A stretch of 64,000 nucleotides of DNA, from the NCBI GenBank assembly GCA_035690485.1, contig DASSKL010000010.1, positions 81,911 through 145,910 on the forward strand, read 5' to 3'. The first letter of the stretch is position 1; the number at the start of each line of letters is the position of its first letter. This DNA comes from Mycobacteriales bacterium (lineage in GTDB: Bacteria > Actinomycetota > Actinomycetes > JAFAQI01 > DASSKL01). This document shows, in pieces, positions 1 through 8,809 of this stretch. The notes below the pieces were generated by a model. That model was not told where the DNA came from. It was given only the letters and a program-made list of their open reading frames with translations, and did not search any database. The position numbers and the translations under genes were made by a program.

Positions 1-283
1 CCTTCTCGACGATGCGTACGTCGGTGACGCCGGCCTCCTTGAGCCGAGCGCCGGTGACCAGCCCGGCGAACCCGCCACCGATAAAGGCGACCGTCACGTG
101 GTCGGTGAGAGGCGCCCGTTCGACGACCGGCGTGTAGGGGTCGTCGAGGTAGTGCGCGAGCTGACCGGCCACCCGGATGTACTGGTCGTTGCCGTCGGGC
201 CGGACGCGCTTGTCGCGCTCCTCGCGGTACTTGCGCCGGATCCAGTCCTTGTCGACCGACGGCCGCTCCCCGGTCGTGGTCAT
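1..283 (-). CDS. FAD-dependent monooxygenase, N-terminal part (runs off the window)
   Basis: This is the first 94 codons of a flavoprotein; the 3' end lies outside the window. After about 65 residues of charged leader, the frame reads VAFIGGGFAGLVTGARLKEAG, a beta-alpha-beta FAD-binding fingerprint (GGGFAG). The long leader before the fingerprint is typical of cyclohexanone/phenylacetone-type Baeyer-Villiger flavin monooxygenases. The ATG at 283 overlaps the stop of the upstream luciferase-like gene by four bases (ATGA), so the two are probably translated as a pair acting in oxidative degradation of a cyclic or terpenoid compound. Substrate cannot be inferred, and a plain FAD-dependent oxidoreductase is the alternative. 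Confidence 0.75.
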   Translation of the reverse strand, partial: MTTTGERPSVDKDWIRRKYREERDKRVRPDGNDQYIRVAGQLAHYLDDPYTPVVERAPLTDHVTVAFIGGGFAGLVTGARLKEAGVTDVRIVEK

Positions 284-1461
284 CGCGACTCCGCTCCTGC
301 CCGGGCGGCGCGCTCCTCCTGGTGCGACTGCACGGCGCTCATGACCGCGTTGACCGCTGCCCCCATGAACTCCGGCCGGTTCTCCGCGGCCCAGTCGCGC
401 GACGTCGTCGTCATCGACGCGGAGCCCTGGAACTGCGGCATGACCTCCTTGGCGAACAGCTCGTAGGAGCGCAGGGTCGCCTCGCGGTCGGCCCACTCGT
501 GCGCCATGAACAGGTAGGTGCCGAAGCCGCCGGACTGGTCGATCAGCCGCTGCACCTGGGCGGCCGCCATCTCCGGTGTGCCGACAACGGCCATCCCGGA
601 GTTGTTGAGCGCATCGACCATGCTCTCCGCGTCCTCCGCGTCCGGCGCCAGAGGCAGTGCGGCGATGCGGCGGAAGTAGTCGATCCAGTCGGCGACCCCG
701 TAGGCCACCTCGGCGCGGGCCTGCTCCTCGGTGGGCGCGATGTGCATGGGGCCGACGAGCCGCCACTTGCTGCGGTCGACCACGGTGCCGAACTCCTGCG
801 CGCGCTCCTCCATCACCTGCCAGTGGCTGCCGAGGACGTCGAAGCCGCCGGCCGAGGTTGCACCGATCGACAGCAGGCCGACCCCGAAGCGGCCCGCCGC
901 CCGCGGGCCGGCCGGGGACACCTGCGCGGCGACCGCCACGTCGAAGCGCGGGTGGGTGTAGGGACGCAGCTGCAGGCGCGCGTCGCGAAGGGTGAACCAG
1001 TCGGTCTGCCGGGTCACCGGCTCGCTTCCGTCGAGCAGGGCGAGGATCGCCTCGAGCGACTCCTCCATCATGTCGCGCTGCCGCGCCGGGTCGATGCCCA
1101 TCATGAACGCGTCGGACGGGAGTGCGCCCGGCCCGACACCGAACATGACCCGGCCGCGGGTGAGGTGGTCGAGCAGCACCATCCGGTCGGCGAGCATCAG
1201 CGGGTGGTGGTAGGGCAGCGAGCTGACGCCCGTGCCCAGCTTGATGTGCTTGGTCCGCTGCGAGGCAACGGCGATGAAGACCTCGGGCGAGGCGATGATC
1301 TCGTAGCCGGCGGAGTGGTGCTCGCCGATCCAGGCCTCGTCGTAGCCGAGCTGGTCGAGTCGCACGATCAGCTCGAGATCGCGCTCGAGAGCCAGGGTCG
1401 GGTTCTGCCCGGCCGGGTGGAAGGGTGCAAGGAAGATGCCGAAGCGAAGCGGTGGTTGCAT
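280..1461 (-). CDS. LLM-class flavin-dependent oxidoreductase (luciferase-like monooxygenase)
   Basis: A 393-residue member of the bacterial luciferase-like TIM-barrel family. The N-terminus (RFGIFLAPFHPAGQNP), then DEAWIGEHHS near residue 45 and the SLPYHHPLMLADR stretch near residue 85 are family signatures. The overall length and N-terminus resemble limonene 1,2-monooxygenase-type enzymes that use reduced flavin and O2. It lies directly upstream of, and overlaps by ATGA, a second flavin monooxygenase, and is divergent from an alcohol dehydrogenase. This suggests a catabolic cluster that oxygenates a substrate and then oxidises the alcohol. A hexamer TAGGCA sits 6 nt before the ATG on the minus strand, a near match to the leaderless -10 pattern seen elsewhere. 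The substrate is not inferable. Confidence 0.85.
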   Translation of the reverse strand: MQPPLRFGIFLAPFHPAGQNPTLALERDLELIVRLDQLGYDEAWIGEHHSAGYEIIASPEVFIAVASQRTKHIKLGTGVSSLPYHHPLMLADRMVLLDHLTRGRVMFGVGPGALPSDAFMMGIDPARQRDMMEESLEAILALLDGSEPVTRQTDWFTLRDARLQLRPYTHPRFDVAVAAQVSPAGPRAAGRFGVGLLSIGATSAGGFDVLGSHWQVMEERAQEFGTVVDRSKWRLVGPMHIAPTEEQARAEVAYGVADWIDYFRRIAALPLAPDAEDAESMVDALNNSGMAVVGTPEMAAAQVQRLIDQSGGFGTYLFMAHEWADREATLRSYELFAKEVMPQFQGSASMTTTSRDWAAENRPEFMGAAVNAVMSAVQSHQEERAARAGAESR

Positions 1462-1529
1462 GACGGGTGCCTATCGCATGATCGCGGGCAGCGTCCACGA
1501 AGGATGACGAATTGAGACGGGGCAACCTG

Positions 1530-2609
1530 ATGCGCGCTTCAGCTTTCCGCTCCGGACGCCTGCAGGTGACCGAGATGCCCGACCCGGTGCCCGGCTCCGG
1601 TCAGGTGCTGGTGCGGACGATCGCCTGCGGCATCTGCGGGTCCGACTTGCACGCCCGCGAGCACTTCGCGGAGTTCGCGTCGTTCTCGGGCCGCGTCTCC
1701 GGCCGCGACATGCTGCAGGCCGACCGGCCGCTGGTCTTCGGTCACGAGTTCTCCGCGGAGGTCCTCGACTACGGCCCCGACACCGAGCGCGTGATCCCGG
1801 TCGGCACCACGGTGTGCTCCATGCCGATGGTGCTGGGCGCGGAGGGGCCCGAGGCCATCGGCTACTCCCACCGCTACCCGGGCGGGTTCGCCGAGCACAT
1901 GGTGCTGCAGGAGATGCTGCTGCGACCGGTGCCGGCCGGGCTCGACCCGCTGCACGCGGCGCTGACCGAACCGCTGGCAGTGGGTGAGCATGCCGTGGTG
2001 CGCGCCGACGTGCAGCCGGGTTCGGTCTGCGTCGTCGTCGGCTGCGGGCCGGTCGGGCTCGCCGTGATCCTTGCCCTGAAGTCCCGGGGCCTCGGTCCCG
2101 TGATCGCGGCCGACTTCTCGCCGCTCCGGCGCCGGCTGGCGGAGCAGATGGGTGCCGACGTGGTGCTCGACCCGGGGCAGGACTCGCCGTTCGATCGCTG
2201 GTCGCAGTTCGGCGTACCCGCGACCGGCATGGAGCGGTCGATGGCGACGATGCTCGGTGCCACGCCCCCCGACGCGGTCGTCTTCGAAGCAGTCGGCGTC
2301 CCGGGAGTCCTGGAGTCGATCGTCGAGGGCGCGGCGGCGCAGGCGCGCGTGGTGGTCGTCGGCGTCTGCATGGAGCCCGACACCTTCCAGCCGGCGATCG
2401 CCATCACGAAGGAGCTCGACGTGCGGTTCGTCCTCGGCTACTCCGACGAGGAGTTCACCCGCACGCTGCAGCGGCTGGGCGAGGGGAAGGTCGACGCGGA
2501 CGCCCTGATCACGACGACCGTCGGGCTCGACGACGTCGAGTCGGCGTTCGACGCGCTCAAACACCCCGACGAGCAGGCGAAGGTGCTCGTCCGGCACGCG
2601 GCCGGGTGA
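1530..2609 (+). CDS. Zinc-binding alcohol dehydrogenase (MDR family)
   Basis: A 359-residue medium-chain dehydrogenase. Cys36 (GICGSD) and His72-Glu73 (GHE) are the expected catalytic-zinc ligands, and GCGPVGLAV near residue 178 is the NAD(P)-binding Rossmann turn. The four-cysteine structural-zinc lobe normally found around residues 90-115 is absent: only one cysteine is visible there. This places it among single-zinc or zinc-poor MDRs. I chose the ATG at 1530 over the upstream in-frame TTG at 1512 because the family homology begins there and a purine-rich GAGACGGGG precedes it. It is divergent from the two monooxygenases and probably oxidises their product. It ends one base before the convergent neighbour's stop. 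Confidence 0.85.
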   Translation: MRASAFRSGRLQVTEMPDPVPGSGQVLVRTIACGICGSDLHAREHFAEFASFSGRVSGRDMLQADRPLVFGHEFSAEVLDYGPDTERVIPVGTTVCSMPMVLGAEGPEAIGYSHRYPGGFAEHMVLQEMLLRPVPAGLDPLHAALTEPLAVGEHAVVRADVQPGSVCVVVGCGPVGLAVILALKSRGLGPVIAADFSPLRRRLAEQMGADVVLDPGQDSPFDRWSQFGVPATGMERSMATMLGATPPDAVVFEAVGVPGVLESIVEGAAAQARVVVVGVCMEPDTFQPAIAITKELDVRFVLGYSDEEFTRTLQRLGEGKVDADALITTTVGLDDVESAFDALKHPDEQAKVLVRHAAG

Positions 2610-3521
2610 CTACCCGCGGGTCCCCATGAGGCTGGTCACGTCGACGACCTGGCTGGTCGGCGGCGGCGTCACCTGCACCGGCGCACCGAAGTCGTAGAGG
2701 TCCATGGTCAGCCGCATCGTCATCGTCTTGTCGAAGGAGAAGCTCTCCGACATCCGCCGCGGCAGGCCCTGGTCGTCGAGCCAGACGTCGACACCGATGG
2801 GCTGGTTGCCCATCTTCTGCGAGAGCTGGCTGAGCTGCTGGGACAGCGCGCCCTTGTAGAAGCCCGCGACGTCGGCGATCGAGACGTGACCCGCGTAGTG
2901 CGTCGTCGGCACGCCGCGCACGCTGTCGCGGCCGACCTTGTGCACGTCGCCCGCTTGCGCAAGCACCTTCAGGTTGTCGACGGGGTTCTGCTGCTGAGCC
3001 TGGTCCATCAGACCCTGCAGGTCGACGCCACTCAGCCTGCCGATCTCGCTCAGGTCGACCTTCACCCACGACTTGCCGGCGGGTAGCGCTTTGGCCATGA
3101 GGCCGCCCATCTGCATGTAGAAGACGCCCGGCACCATGAGCATCCGCATCTGCCCGATCTGCGGGATGACCATCAGGACGTCGCCCGTCTCGTGCGCGTA
3201 GTCGAACGCGCCCGAACCCGTCGCCGTGATCGACTGCCCACCGAAGTTCATGTCCATCGTCATGGCGAACTGGCTGCTCTTCGCGGCCTCGGTCTTGGCT
3301 GCGGCACCGTGCACCAGCTGCGTCACGGACGCCACCGGGCGGCTCTGCAGCGTCGAGTCGGAGCCCCGCGTCGCGGCGTAGGTCCCGCCGGCGACGGCCA
3401 CGGTCGCGGCGAGCGCGACGACCGGCAGCACCCGGCGCCGGCGGCTCGGCCCGGACGGTGGCGCGATGACCAGCACGTCGGGGGTCGAGGGGCGCGCGGG
3501 CTCCTGATCGAGTTCGCTCAT
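2610..3521 (-). CDS. LppX/LprG-like extracytoplasmic protein with N-terminal membrane anchor
   Basis: 303 residues: about 30 cytoplasmic residues ending in SRRRR, one membrane segment (residues about 31-48, VLPVVALAATVAVAGGTYAA), then an extracytoplasmic domain. That domain follows the LolA/LppX/LprG pattern of beta-strands (FAMTMDMNFGG, GDVLMVIPQIGQM, FYMQMGG, GKSWVKVDLSEIG, THYAGHVSIADV, VDVWLDDQGLPRRM). Such proteins bind lipids or sense envelope state in actinobacteria. There is no lipobox, so it is anchored by the helix and is not a lipoprotein. It meets the convergent alcohol dehydrogenase with no gap and is divergent from an acyl-CoA dehydrogenase. The ligand is unknown. Confidence 0.65.
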   Translation of the reverse strand: MSELDQEPARPSTPDVLVIAPPSGPSRRRRVLPVVALAATVAVAGGTYAATRGSDSTLQSRPVASVTQLVHGAAAKTEAAKSSQFAMTMDMNFGGQSITATGSGAFDYAHETGDVLMVIPQIGQMRMLMVPGVFYMQMGGLMAKALPAGKSWVKVDLSEIGRLSGVDLQGLMDQAQQQNPVDNLKVLAQAGDVHKVGRDSVRGVPTTHYAGHVSIADVAGFYKGALSQQLSQLSQKMGNQPIGVDVWLDDQGLPRRMSESFSFDKTMTMRLTMDLYDFGAPVQVTPPPTSQVVDVTSLMGTRG

Positions 3522-3584
3522 AACGGGTTCTTTCGGCGTCGTGGATCGCGGACATTAGCGTGGCATTCGGTGGGAGGAGGCCCG

Positions 3585-4829
3585 ATGACCGAAACGGCGG
3601 ACGGCGTACGCCGGGAGTTCCGCGGCTGGCTCCAGGGCCACTGGGATCCGGACCTCTCCCTGCTGACCTGGCGGCGGCTGCTCGCCGAGGCGCGCTGGGC
3701 GGCGCCGTCCTGGCCGGAGCGCTGGCACGGGCGCGGCCTGCCGGCCTGGGCCGACGACGTCGTGGCGAGTGAGATCCAGGCGCACGGGGCGGTCGGCACC
3801 CCGATGGGCGTGGGCATGGGGCTCGCCGCCCCGACGATCCTCGCCCACGGCCCGGACCACCTGCGGGAGCGCTTCCTGCTGCCGATCCTCACCGGCGAGC
3901 ACACCTGGTGCCAGCTGTTCAGCGAGCCCGGCGCCGGCTCCGACCTGGCCGGGCTGACGACGCGCGCCGTGCTCGACGGCGACACGTGGATCGTCAACGG
4001 CCAGAAGGTCTGGAACACCAGCGCCCACCACGCCGACCTCGGCCTGCTCGCCGCCCGCTCCGACTGGGACGTGCCCAAGCACCAGGGCATCACCTACCTC
4101 GCCATCCCGATGCACCAGCCCGGGGTCACGGTGCGCCCGCTGCGCCAGATGAACGGCCACGCGTCGTTCAACGAGGTCTTCTTCACCGACGCGCGGGTGC
4201 CCGCCGACCACGTCATCGGTGAGATCGGGGGCGGCTGGGCGGTGGCGCGTACGACGCTGGCGCACGAACGCCGCTTCGGTGCGATGCGCCCCGCGCCGTA
4301 CGCCGACCGGCAGGGACGCGCGGTGGACGAGGCGCGCGCCGAGATGGCAGAGCACTTCGCGCCGTACGTCTGGTATCCCCAGCGCGCCGGGCGGGTCGAC
4401 CTGCTCGTCGAGCGGGCGAAGGCGAGCGGCCGCGCGCACGACCCCGCGGTGCGCCAGGAGATCGCCCGGGTGCTGTCGCTGCAACGGGCCAGCGCCTGGA
4501 CGGCCGAGCGGGCACGGGCCAACCGGGCGGCCGGCCGCGAGCCCGGACCGGAGGGCTCGATCGGCAAGCTGGCGCTGAGCCAGGTGGCCCGCGCCGCGGC
4601 GCGAGCGCACTCGCTGATCGCCGGGCCGACCGGGATGCTGGCGGGGCCCGACGCGCCACTCGGCGGCACGATCACCGAGGTGCTGCTGTCGGTGCCGGCG
4701 CAGTCGATCGCCGGCGGCACCGACGAGGTGCAGAAGAACATCGTGGCCGAGCGGCTCCTCGGCCTGCCGCGCGAGCCAGACCTCGGCATCGGTGAGCGAC
4801 CGTTCCGCGAGCTGCCGCGCAACGCCTGA
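3585..4829 (+). CDS. Acyl-CoA dehydrogenase
   Basis: 414 residues, FAD-dependent alpha,beta-dehydrogenation of an acyl-CoA thioester. Visible are [17 protein letters not shown] (FAD/substrate loop), the beta-domain GQKVWNTSAHHADLGLL, and the C-terminal helix ending GGTDEVQKNIVAERLLGLPRE. The YEGT glutamate of short- and medium-chain enzymes is missing at the C-terminus. A helix-G glutamate (TTLAHERRF) is the likely catalytic base, as in FadE17/FadE26-type and long-chain enzymes. The ATG at 3585 has a strong GGAGGAGG 5 nt upstream, which decides the start against longer in-frame options. It fits with the neighbouring oxidative genes in fatty-acid-like side-chain degradation. Confidence 0.9.
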   Translation: MTETADGVRREFRGWLQGHWDPDLSLLTWRRLLAEARWAAPSWPERWHGRGLPAWADDVVASEIQAHGAVGTPMGVGMGLAAPTILAHGPDHLRERFLLPILTGEHTWCQLFSEPGAGSDLAGLTTRAVLDGDTWIVNGQKVWNTSAHHADLGLLAARSDWDVPKHQGITYLAIPMHQPGVTVRPLRQMNGHASFNEVFFTDARVPADHVIGEIGGGWAVARTTLAHERRFGAMRPAPYADRQGRAVDEARAEMAEHFAPYVWYPQRAGRVDLLVERAKASGRAHDPAVRQEIARVLSLQRASAWTAERARANRAAGREPGPEGSIGKLALSQVARAAARAHSLIAGPTGMLAGPDAPLGGTITEVLLSVPAQSIAGGTDEVQKNIVAERLLGLPREPDLGIGERPFRELPRNA

Positions 4830-4887
4830 CCGCGCCAACCTGGAAGAAGCGGCCCGCTACTGCGCTCGGTATGCGAGCATTCCGCCC

Positions 4888-5742
4888 GTGGTGGGGGGAG
4901 ACGAGATCACGCCCGGCGGCCCGCCGGAGGACCGGGCCAAGCCTTGGCACCTGCTGCTCGTGGTGCTGCTCGCGGTTGCGGTCGGCGGGGTCATCTACTG
5001 GGCTGTGGGAGGCGGCGGCTCGACCCCGGCAGCCACGGTGCCGGTCGCCAAGGACAACGGTCCCGGCAGTTCCGCCTCGCCGAGCACGACGGCTGGCCCG
5101 AGCAGCGACGGCTACGACTTCACCAGGCGGCAGGCCGACACCGCAGCGGCCAAGAAGATCAACCTCACGTTGCAGGACGTGCCCACCGGTTGGGCGGCAG
5201 CCTCGAGCAGCAACGACTCGACGGACTCCGAGCAGTTCGCGAAGCAGCTGAACACCTGTCTCGGCACGCCCAACGCCTTCGGCGACCCGGATCGCGTCAG
5301 CGTCGACTCGCCGACCTTCACCTACGCGGTCGCGAGCATCCAGTCGTCGGTGGAGTTCGCACACACGACGGCCGAGGCCCGCCGGGACCTGTCGCTGTTC
5401 AAGTCCGCGAAGATGGCCGACTGCCTCAAGGGTGCGCTGTCGGCCATGGTGACGGCGTTCGCACCGGGCGGGCAGATGTCGGCCACCGACGTCCAACCGC
5501 TGTCGGTGCCGCCGATGGCCGACGGTTCGTTCGCGCTGCGAATGGTTTTCACCATCAGCGCCCAGGACGGCAGCAAGGTGCCGCTCTACGTCGACGTCAT
5601 CGGCTTCCTCGCCGACCGAGCCGAGGTGACCGGCAGCTTCACCAACGTCGCGGTGCCCCTCCCGCCGCAGTTGGAGCAGAAGCTGATGGGGGTGCTCCTG
5701 ACCCGCGCCACGGGTCTGAGCGGCTCCGCGGGCAGCGCCTGA
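4888..5742 (+). CDS. Membrane-anchored extracytoplasmic protein of unknown function
   Basis: 284 residues from the GTG at 4888; a second GTG follows at 4891. After about 20 residues there is one membrane helix (LLLVVLLAVAVGGVIYWAV), a Ser/Thr/Pro-poor linker and an extracytoplasmic domain of about 210 residues. That domain contains two cysteines (NTCLGTP and ADCLKG) that could form a disulfide. I do not recognise a named family, although the layout resembles extracytoplasmic sensor-type domains of mycobacterial proteins. A GTG at 4792 would also be in frame but lies inside the preceding acyl-CoA dehydrogenase and adds non-hydrophobic sequence, so I prefer the later start. Confidence 0.55.
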   Translation: MVGGDEITPGGPPEDRAKPWHLLLVVLLAVAVGGVIYWAVGGGGSTPAATVPVAKDNGPGSSASPSTTAGPSSDGYDFTRRQADTAAAKKINLTLQDVPTGWAAASSSNDSTDSEQFAKQLNTCLGTPNAFGDPDRVSVDSPTFTYAVASIQSSVEFAHTTAEARRDLSLFKSAKMADCLKGALSAMVTAFAPGGQMSATDVQPLSVPPMADGSFALRMVFTISAQDGSKVPLYVDVIGFLADRAEVTGSFTNVAVPLPPQLEQKLMGVLLTRATGLSGSAGSA

Positions 5743-5745
5743 CGG

Positions 5746-6279
5746 CTATGACGCCGTCATCTCGAGCAGCTTGCGCACGGTGTTCCAGTTGCGCACGGTC
5801 ATGGTCGTGCCGGCGCGACGCTCGGTGAGGGCAGCAGCGAGCTTGCTGCGACCGATGCCGTCGGGTAGCGACAGGTAGATCTCCCGGTCGGCGAGGGCGA
5901 ACCGGTCGGGCGCGAACCCCGACTGGTCGAACGCCTCCAGGGCGTCGCGCGCCGGCTCGCCCAGCAGGAACGCCACGTGCAGCCGGCTGCCGTGATCCGG
6001 CTCGCCGAAGGGGTTGTCGCGTACGACCTGCTGCAGCTGCTCGTGGGTACGCACGACGGTGCCCACGTCGAGACCCCACCGGTCGCGGATGGCCTGGCTC
6101 ACCTTGCCGGCCAGCTCGGCGGGACGGTCGTCGCTGCGGCCGACGACGTTGCCGCTCTGCACGTAGGTCGCGACGTCACTGCAACCGAGGCCGGCCACGA
6201 CCTCGCGCAGCTCGGCCATCGGGATCTTCCCGTGCCCGCCGACGTTGACGCCGCGGAGGAGCACGGCGTAGGCCGTCAC
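5746..6279 (-). CDS. DUF1697 domain protein
   Basis: 177 residues beginning TAYAVLLRGVNVGGHGKIPM, the very characteristic N-terminus of DUF1697 proteins, followed by YVQSGNVVG and a C-terminal NWNTVRKLLEM. Function is not established for the family. The GTG start overlaps the stop of the upstream O-methyltransferase by four bases (GTGA, 6276-6279), so the two are translationally coupled. Nothing in the sequence indicates a shared pathway. The start is well fixed, because family similarity begins at residue 2. Confidence 0.85.
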   Translation of the reverse strand: MTAYAVLLRGVNVGGHGKIPMAELREVVAGLGCSDVATYVQSGNVVGRSDDRPAELAGKVSQAIRDRWGLDVGTVVRTHEQLQQVVRDNPFGEPDHGSRLHVAFLLGEPARDALEAFDQSGFAPDRFALADREIYLSLPDGIGRSKLAAALTERRAGTTMTVRNWNTVRKLLEMTAS

Positions 6280-6956
6280 GTCTCGCGCACCACTGCCAGC
6301 GTGAACCCGTCGTGGCCCTTGCTGCCGACCGTCTGCACCGCGGTGGCGCTGACCCGCGGGTCCGCCGCGACGAGCTCGTTGAAACGGCGTACGCCGAGCA
6401 CGCGGGCATCGTCGGTATCCGGGTCGACGACCCCACCGGCCCGGATCACGTTGTCGGCCACGATCAGCGTGCCCGGCCGCGACAGCCGCATCGACCAGTC
6501 GAAGTAGGTCGGGTAGCCCTCCTTGTCGGCGTCGATGAACACCAGGTCGAAGGGCGCCTCGTCCTCGAGCGTCGGCAGCGTCTCGGCCGCGTCGCCGAGC
6601 CGCACCTCGACGTTGCCGCAGCCGGCCCGCGCGAGGTTGGCGCGCGCGACCTCTGCGTGCCGCGGGTCCGCCTCCAGCGTGATCACCACGCCGTCGGCGG
6701 GCAACGCGCGAGCGAGCCAGATCGTGCTGTAGCCCGCCAGCGTGCCGATCTCCAGGATCCGGCGGGCACCGACCGCCTTGGCCAGCAGCATCAGCAGCTT
6801 GCCCTGGTTGGGCGCCACGTTGATGGGCGGCAACCCGGCGGCACGGGCATCGGCGAGCGCGGCGTCGAGGGCCGCGTCGGGCGGCACGAACAGGCCGTCG
6901 ATGTAGTCGTCCACCGCCGTCCACAGTTCACGAGTCACGCGCGAAGTGTGGCTCAC
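6276..6956 (-). CDS. SAM-dependent O-methyltransferase (CCoAMT/COMT-like)
   Basis: About 226 residues with a class I methyltransferase core: LEIGTLAGYSTIWLA (motif I, SAM binding), VITLEADPRHAEVA (acidic end of strand 2) and DLVFIDADKEGYPTYFDW, the metal-binding aspartates of the caffeoyl-CoA/catechol O-methyltransferase type. The family transfers methyl to hydroxyl groups in a divalent-metal-dependent way. The GTG at 6956 is preceded by AGGA at a workable distance, whereas the alternative GTG at 6938 has none. Divergent from the ABC transporter genes, with only 18 bp between the starts. Substrate unknown. Confidence 0.85.
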   Translation of the reverse strand: MSHTSRVTRELWTAVDDYIDGLFVPPDAALDAALADARAAGLPPINVAPNQGKLLMLLAKAVGARRILEIGTLAGYSTIWLARALPADGVVITLEADPRHAEVARANLARAGCGNVEVRLGDAAETLPTLEDEAPFDLVFIDADKEGYPTYFDWSMRLSRPGTLIVADNVIRAGGVVDPDTDDARVLGVRRFNELVAADPRVSATAVQTVGSKGHDGFTLAVVRET

Positions 6957-6960
6957 CCGG

Positions 6961-6966
6961 TAGCGT
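6961..6966 (+). promoter_or_regulatory. -10 hexamer TAGCGT of the ABC transporter operon
   Basis: Ends 8 nt before the GTG at 6975 with no Shine-Dalgarno between, so the mRNA probably starts at the start codon. Confidence 0.5.
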
Positions 6967-6974
6967 CCTGTGCC

Positions 6975-7907
6975 GTGGACCACGGGGCGGCGCCGGACGA
7001 TGCGCCCGCTGTCGTCATCGACGGCCTGACCAAGTCCTTCAGCGACGAGGTGCTCGCCGTCGACGACGTGCACTTCGCCGTGGGGCGCGGCCAGGTGTTC
7101 GGCCTGCTCGGTCCCAACGGCGCGGGCAAGACGACCGCGCTGCGCATGCTCCTCGGCCTCATCCGGCCGAGCGCGGGCTCGGCCAGCATCCTCGGCGAAC
7201 GGGTGCGCCCCAGCGCGCCGGTCCTGGCCCGCGTCGGCGCTCTCGTCGAGTCACCCGCGTTCGTGCCGCACCTGTCCGGTCTGGCCAACCTGCATCTCTA
7301 CTGGGCCGCCGGGCCCAACCCGCACGACGACATGCACCTCGACGCCGCGCTCAAGGTCGCCGGGCTCGGCGACGCCGTACGGCGGAAGGTCCGCACCTAC
7401 TCGCAGGGGATGCGCCAGCGGCTCGGGCTCGCCCAGGCGCTGCTGGGTCGGCCTGAGCTCGTGATCCTCGACGAACCGACCAACGGCATGGACCCGCAGC
7501 AGATGCGGGAGGTGCGCAGGCTGATGACACGGCTCGCCGACGACGGCACCACGGTGCTGCTCTCCAGCCACCTGCTCGCCGAGGTGGAGCAGGTCTGCAC
7601 GCATGCCGCCGTCATGAACCGCGGCCGGCTGGTGACGACCGGGACCGTCGCCGCGTTGACCGGCCCGTCCAACAGCGTCCTGCTCGACGTCGACGACCGA
7701 GGGTTGGCGCGCAGCATTCTCGGCGTCACGACCGGTGTCGTCGACGTCGGCGAGCAGGACGACGGCCTCGTCGTACGCCTGCAGGGCATCCGCTCCTCCG
7801 ACGTGGTGGCGCGGCTGGTGCACGGCGGGGTCGCGGTCGAGCAGGCGATGGCCCGGCGGCACCTGGAGGACGCGTTCATCGAGCTGCTCGCCGAGGACAA
7901 GCCGTGA
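6975..7907 (+). CDS. ABC transporter ATP-binding protein
   Basis: 310 residues. Walker A GPNGAGKTT (residues 46-54), signature YSQGMRQRLGLAQ, Walker B LVILDEPTNGMDP, and the switch histidine in SSHLL are all intact. It is the CcmA/DrrA type: one nucleotide-binding domain of about 215 residues with a C-terminal regulatory extension. It couples ATP hydrolysis to the ABC-2 permease encoded by the next gene, which overlaps by GTGA. A TAGCGT hexamer ends 8 nt before the GTG, pointing to leaderless transcription. Likely an exporter of a drug, lipid or peptide; the substrate is not inferable. Confidence 0.93.
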   Translation: MDHGAAPDDAPAVVIDGLTKSFSDEVLAVDDVHFAVGRGQVFGLLGPNGAGKTTALRMLLGLIRPSAGSASILGERVRPSAPVLARVGALVESPAFVPHLSGLANLHLYWAAGPNPHDDMHLDAALKVAGLGDAVRRKVRTYSQGMRQRLGLAQALLGRPELVILDEPTNGMDPQQMREVRRLMTRLADDGTTVLLSSHLLAEVEQVCTHAAVMNRGRLVTTGTVAALTGPSNSVLLDVDDRGLARSILGVTTGVVDVGEQDDGLVVRLQGIRSSDVVARLVHGGVAVEQAMARRHLEDAFIELLAEDKP

Positions 7908-8734
7908 TCGGGGTCGAGCTGCGCAAGCAGCTGCCGCGCGCGCGGACCTGGGTCGCCCTGCTCGTGATGGCCGTCGTGCCGGTCATCATGACGATCGGCT
8001 TCGCCGTCGGCGGCCCGCCGCACGACCACGACAACGGGCTGTTCGCGCTGAGCACCCGGTCCGGGCTCAACATGCCGGTGTCCGCGCTGACCCTCATGCA
8101 GAACTTCCTGCTCGTCATCGTCGTCGCGCTGTTCGCCGGCGAGACGGTCTCCGGCGAGGCCAGCTGGGGCACGCTGCGCTACCTGCTGATCCGACCCGTG
8201 ACCCGGACGCGGCTGCTGGCCAGCAAGCTCGCCATCGTCGCGCTGCTGGTCGTGCTGGCCACCCTGCTGATCCCGATCTTCGGTCTCGCGGCCGGGTTGC
8301 CCGCCTTCGGCTGGCACGACGTCGCCGTCGTCAACCCCCAGAGCCAGGTCACCGACGGCATCCCGACGTTCGGCCTGCTGGATCCCGCGAGCGCCCTGTG
8401 GCGGCTGCTCGCCGCGACGGGTTACGTGGCCTGGACGATGGCGAGCACCGTGGCCTTCGCCTTCCTGCTGTCGGCGCTCATCGACTCGCCGTTCGGCGCG
8501 GTGTTCGGCGGGCTCGCCTTCGCGATCGTGTCGCAAATCCTCGACAACATCCCGTCGTTCGGCAACGTTCGCTACGGCCTGCCGACGCACTACTGGCACG
8601 CGTGGACGCAGCTGTTCGCGCCCACCCTGCACGTCGGCGACATGGTGACCGGCACGCTCACGCAGCTGCCCTACGTCGCGGTCTTCCTGGCCCTGGCGTT
8701 CGCGGCGTTCCGGCGCAAGGACATCCTCACCTGA
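7904..8734 (+). CDS. ABC-2 type transporter permease
   Basis: 276 residues with about six hydrophobic segments: VALLVMAVVPVIMTIGF, LLVIVVALFAGE, IVALLVVLATLLIPIFGLAAG, AWTMASTVAFAFLLSALI, VFGGLAFAIVSQIL and VAVFLALAFAAF. The motif GETVSGEASWGTLRYLLIRPVTR is the conserved coupling region of ABC-2 permeases. It starts with GTG inside the stop of its ATPase partner (4-bp overlap), so the two proteins are made together and form one exporter in the cytoplasmic membrane. Confidence 0.92.
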   Translation: MIGVELRKQLPRARTWVALLVMAVVPVIMTIGFAVGGPPHDHDNGLFALSTRSGLNMPVSALTLMQNFLLVIVVALFAGETVSGEASWGTLRYLLIRPVTRTRLLASKLAIVALLVVLATLLIPIFGLAAGLPAFGWHDVAVVNPQSQVTDGIPTFGLLDPASALWRLLAATGYVAWTMASTVAFAFLLSALIDSPFGAVFGGLAFAIVSQILDNIPSFGNVRYGLPTHYWHAWTQLFAPTLHVGDMVTGTLTQLPYVAVFLALAFAAFRRKDILT

Positions 8735-8809
8735 GCGGGCGGTGTGGTGACATGGCTCACCGGCCACCTGCCTTGCCTGCTCGCCGCGATCCGGGGAACG
8801 CTGCTGCGC

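Noticed and set aside
4792..4887. An earlier start for the membrane-anchored protein
   Set aside because: It would begin inside the preceding acyl-CoA dehydrogenase and adds a polar stretch before the anchor helix; the GTG pair at 4888/4891 fits better.
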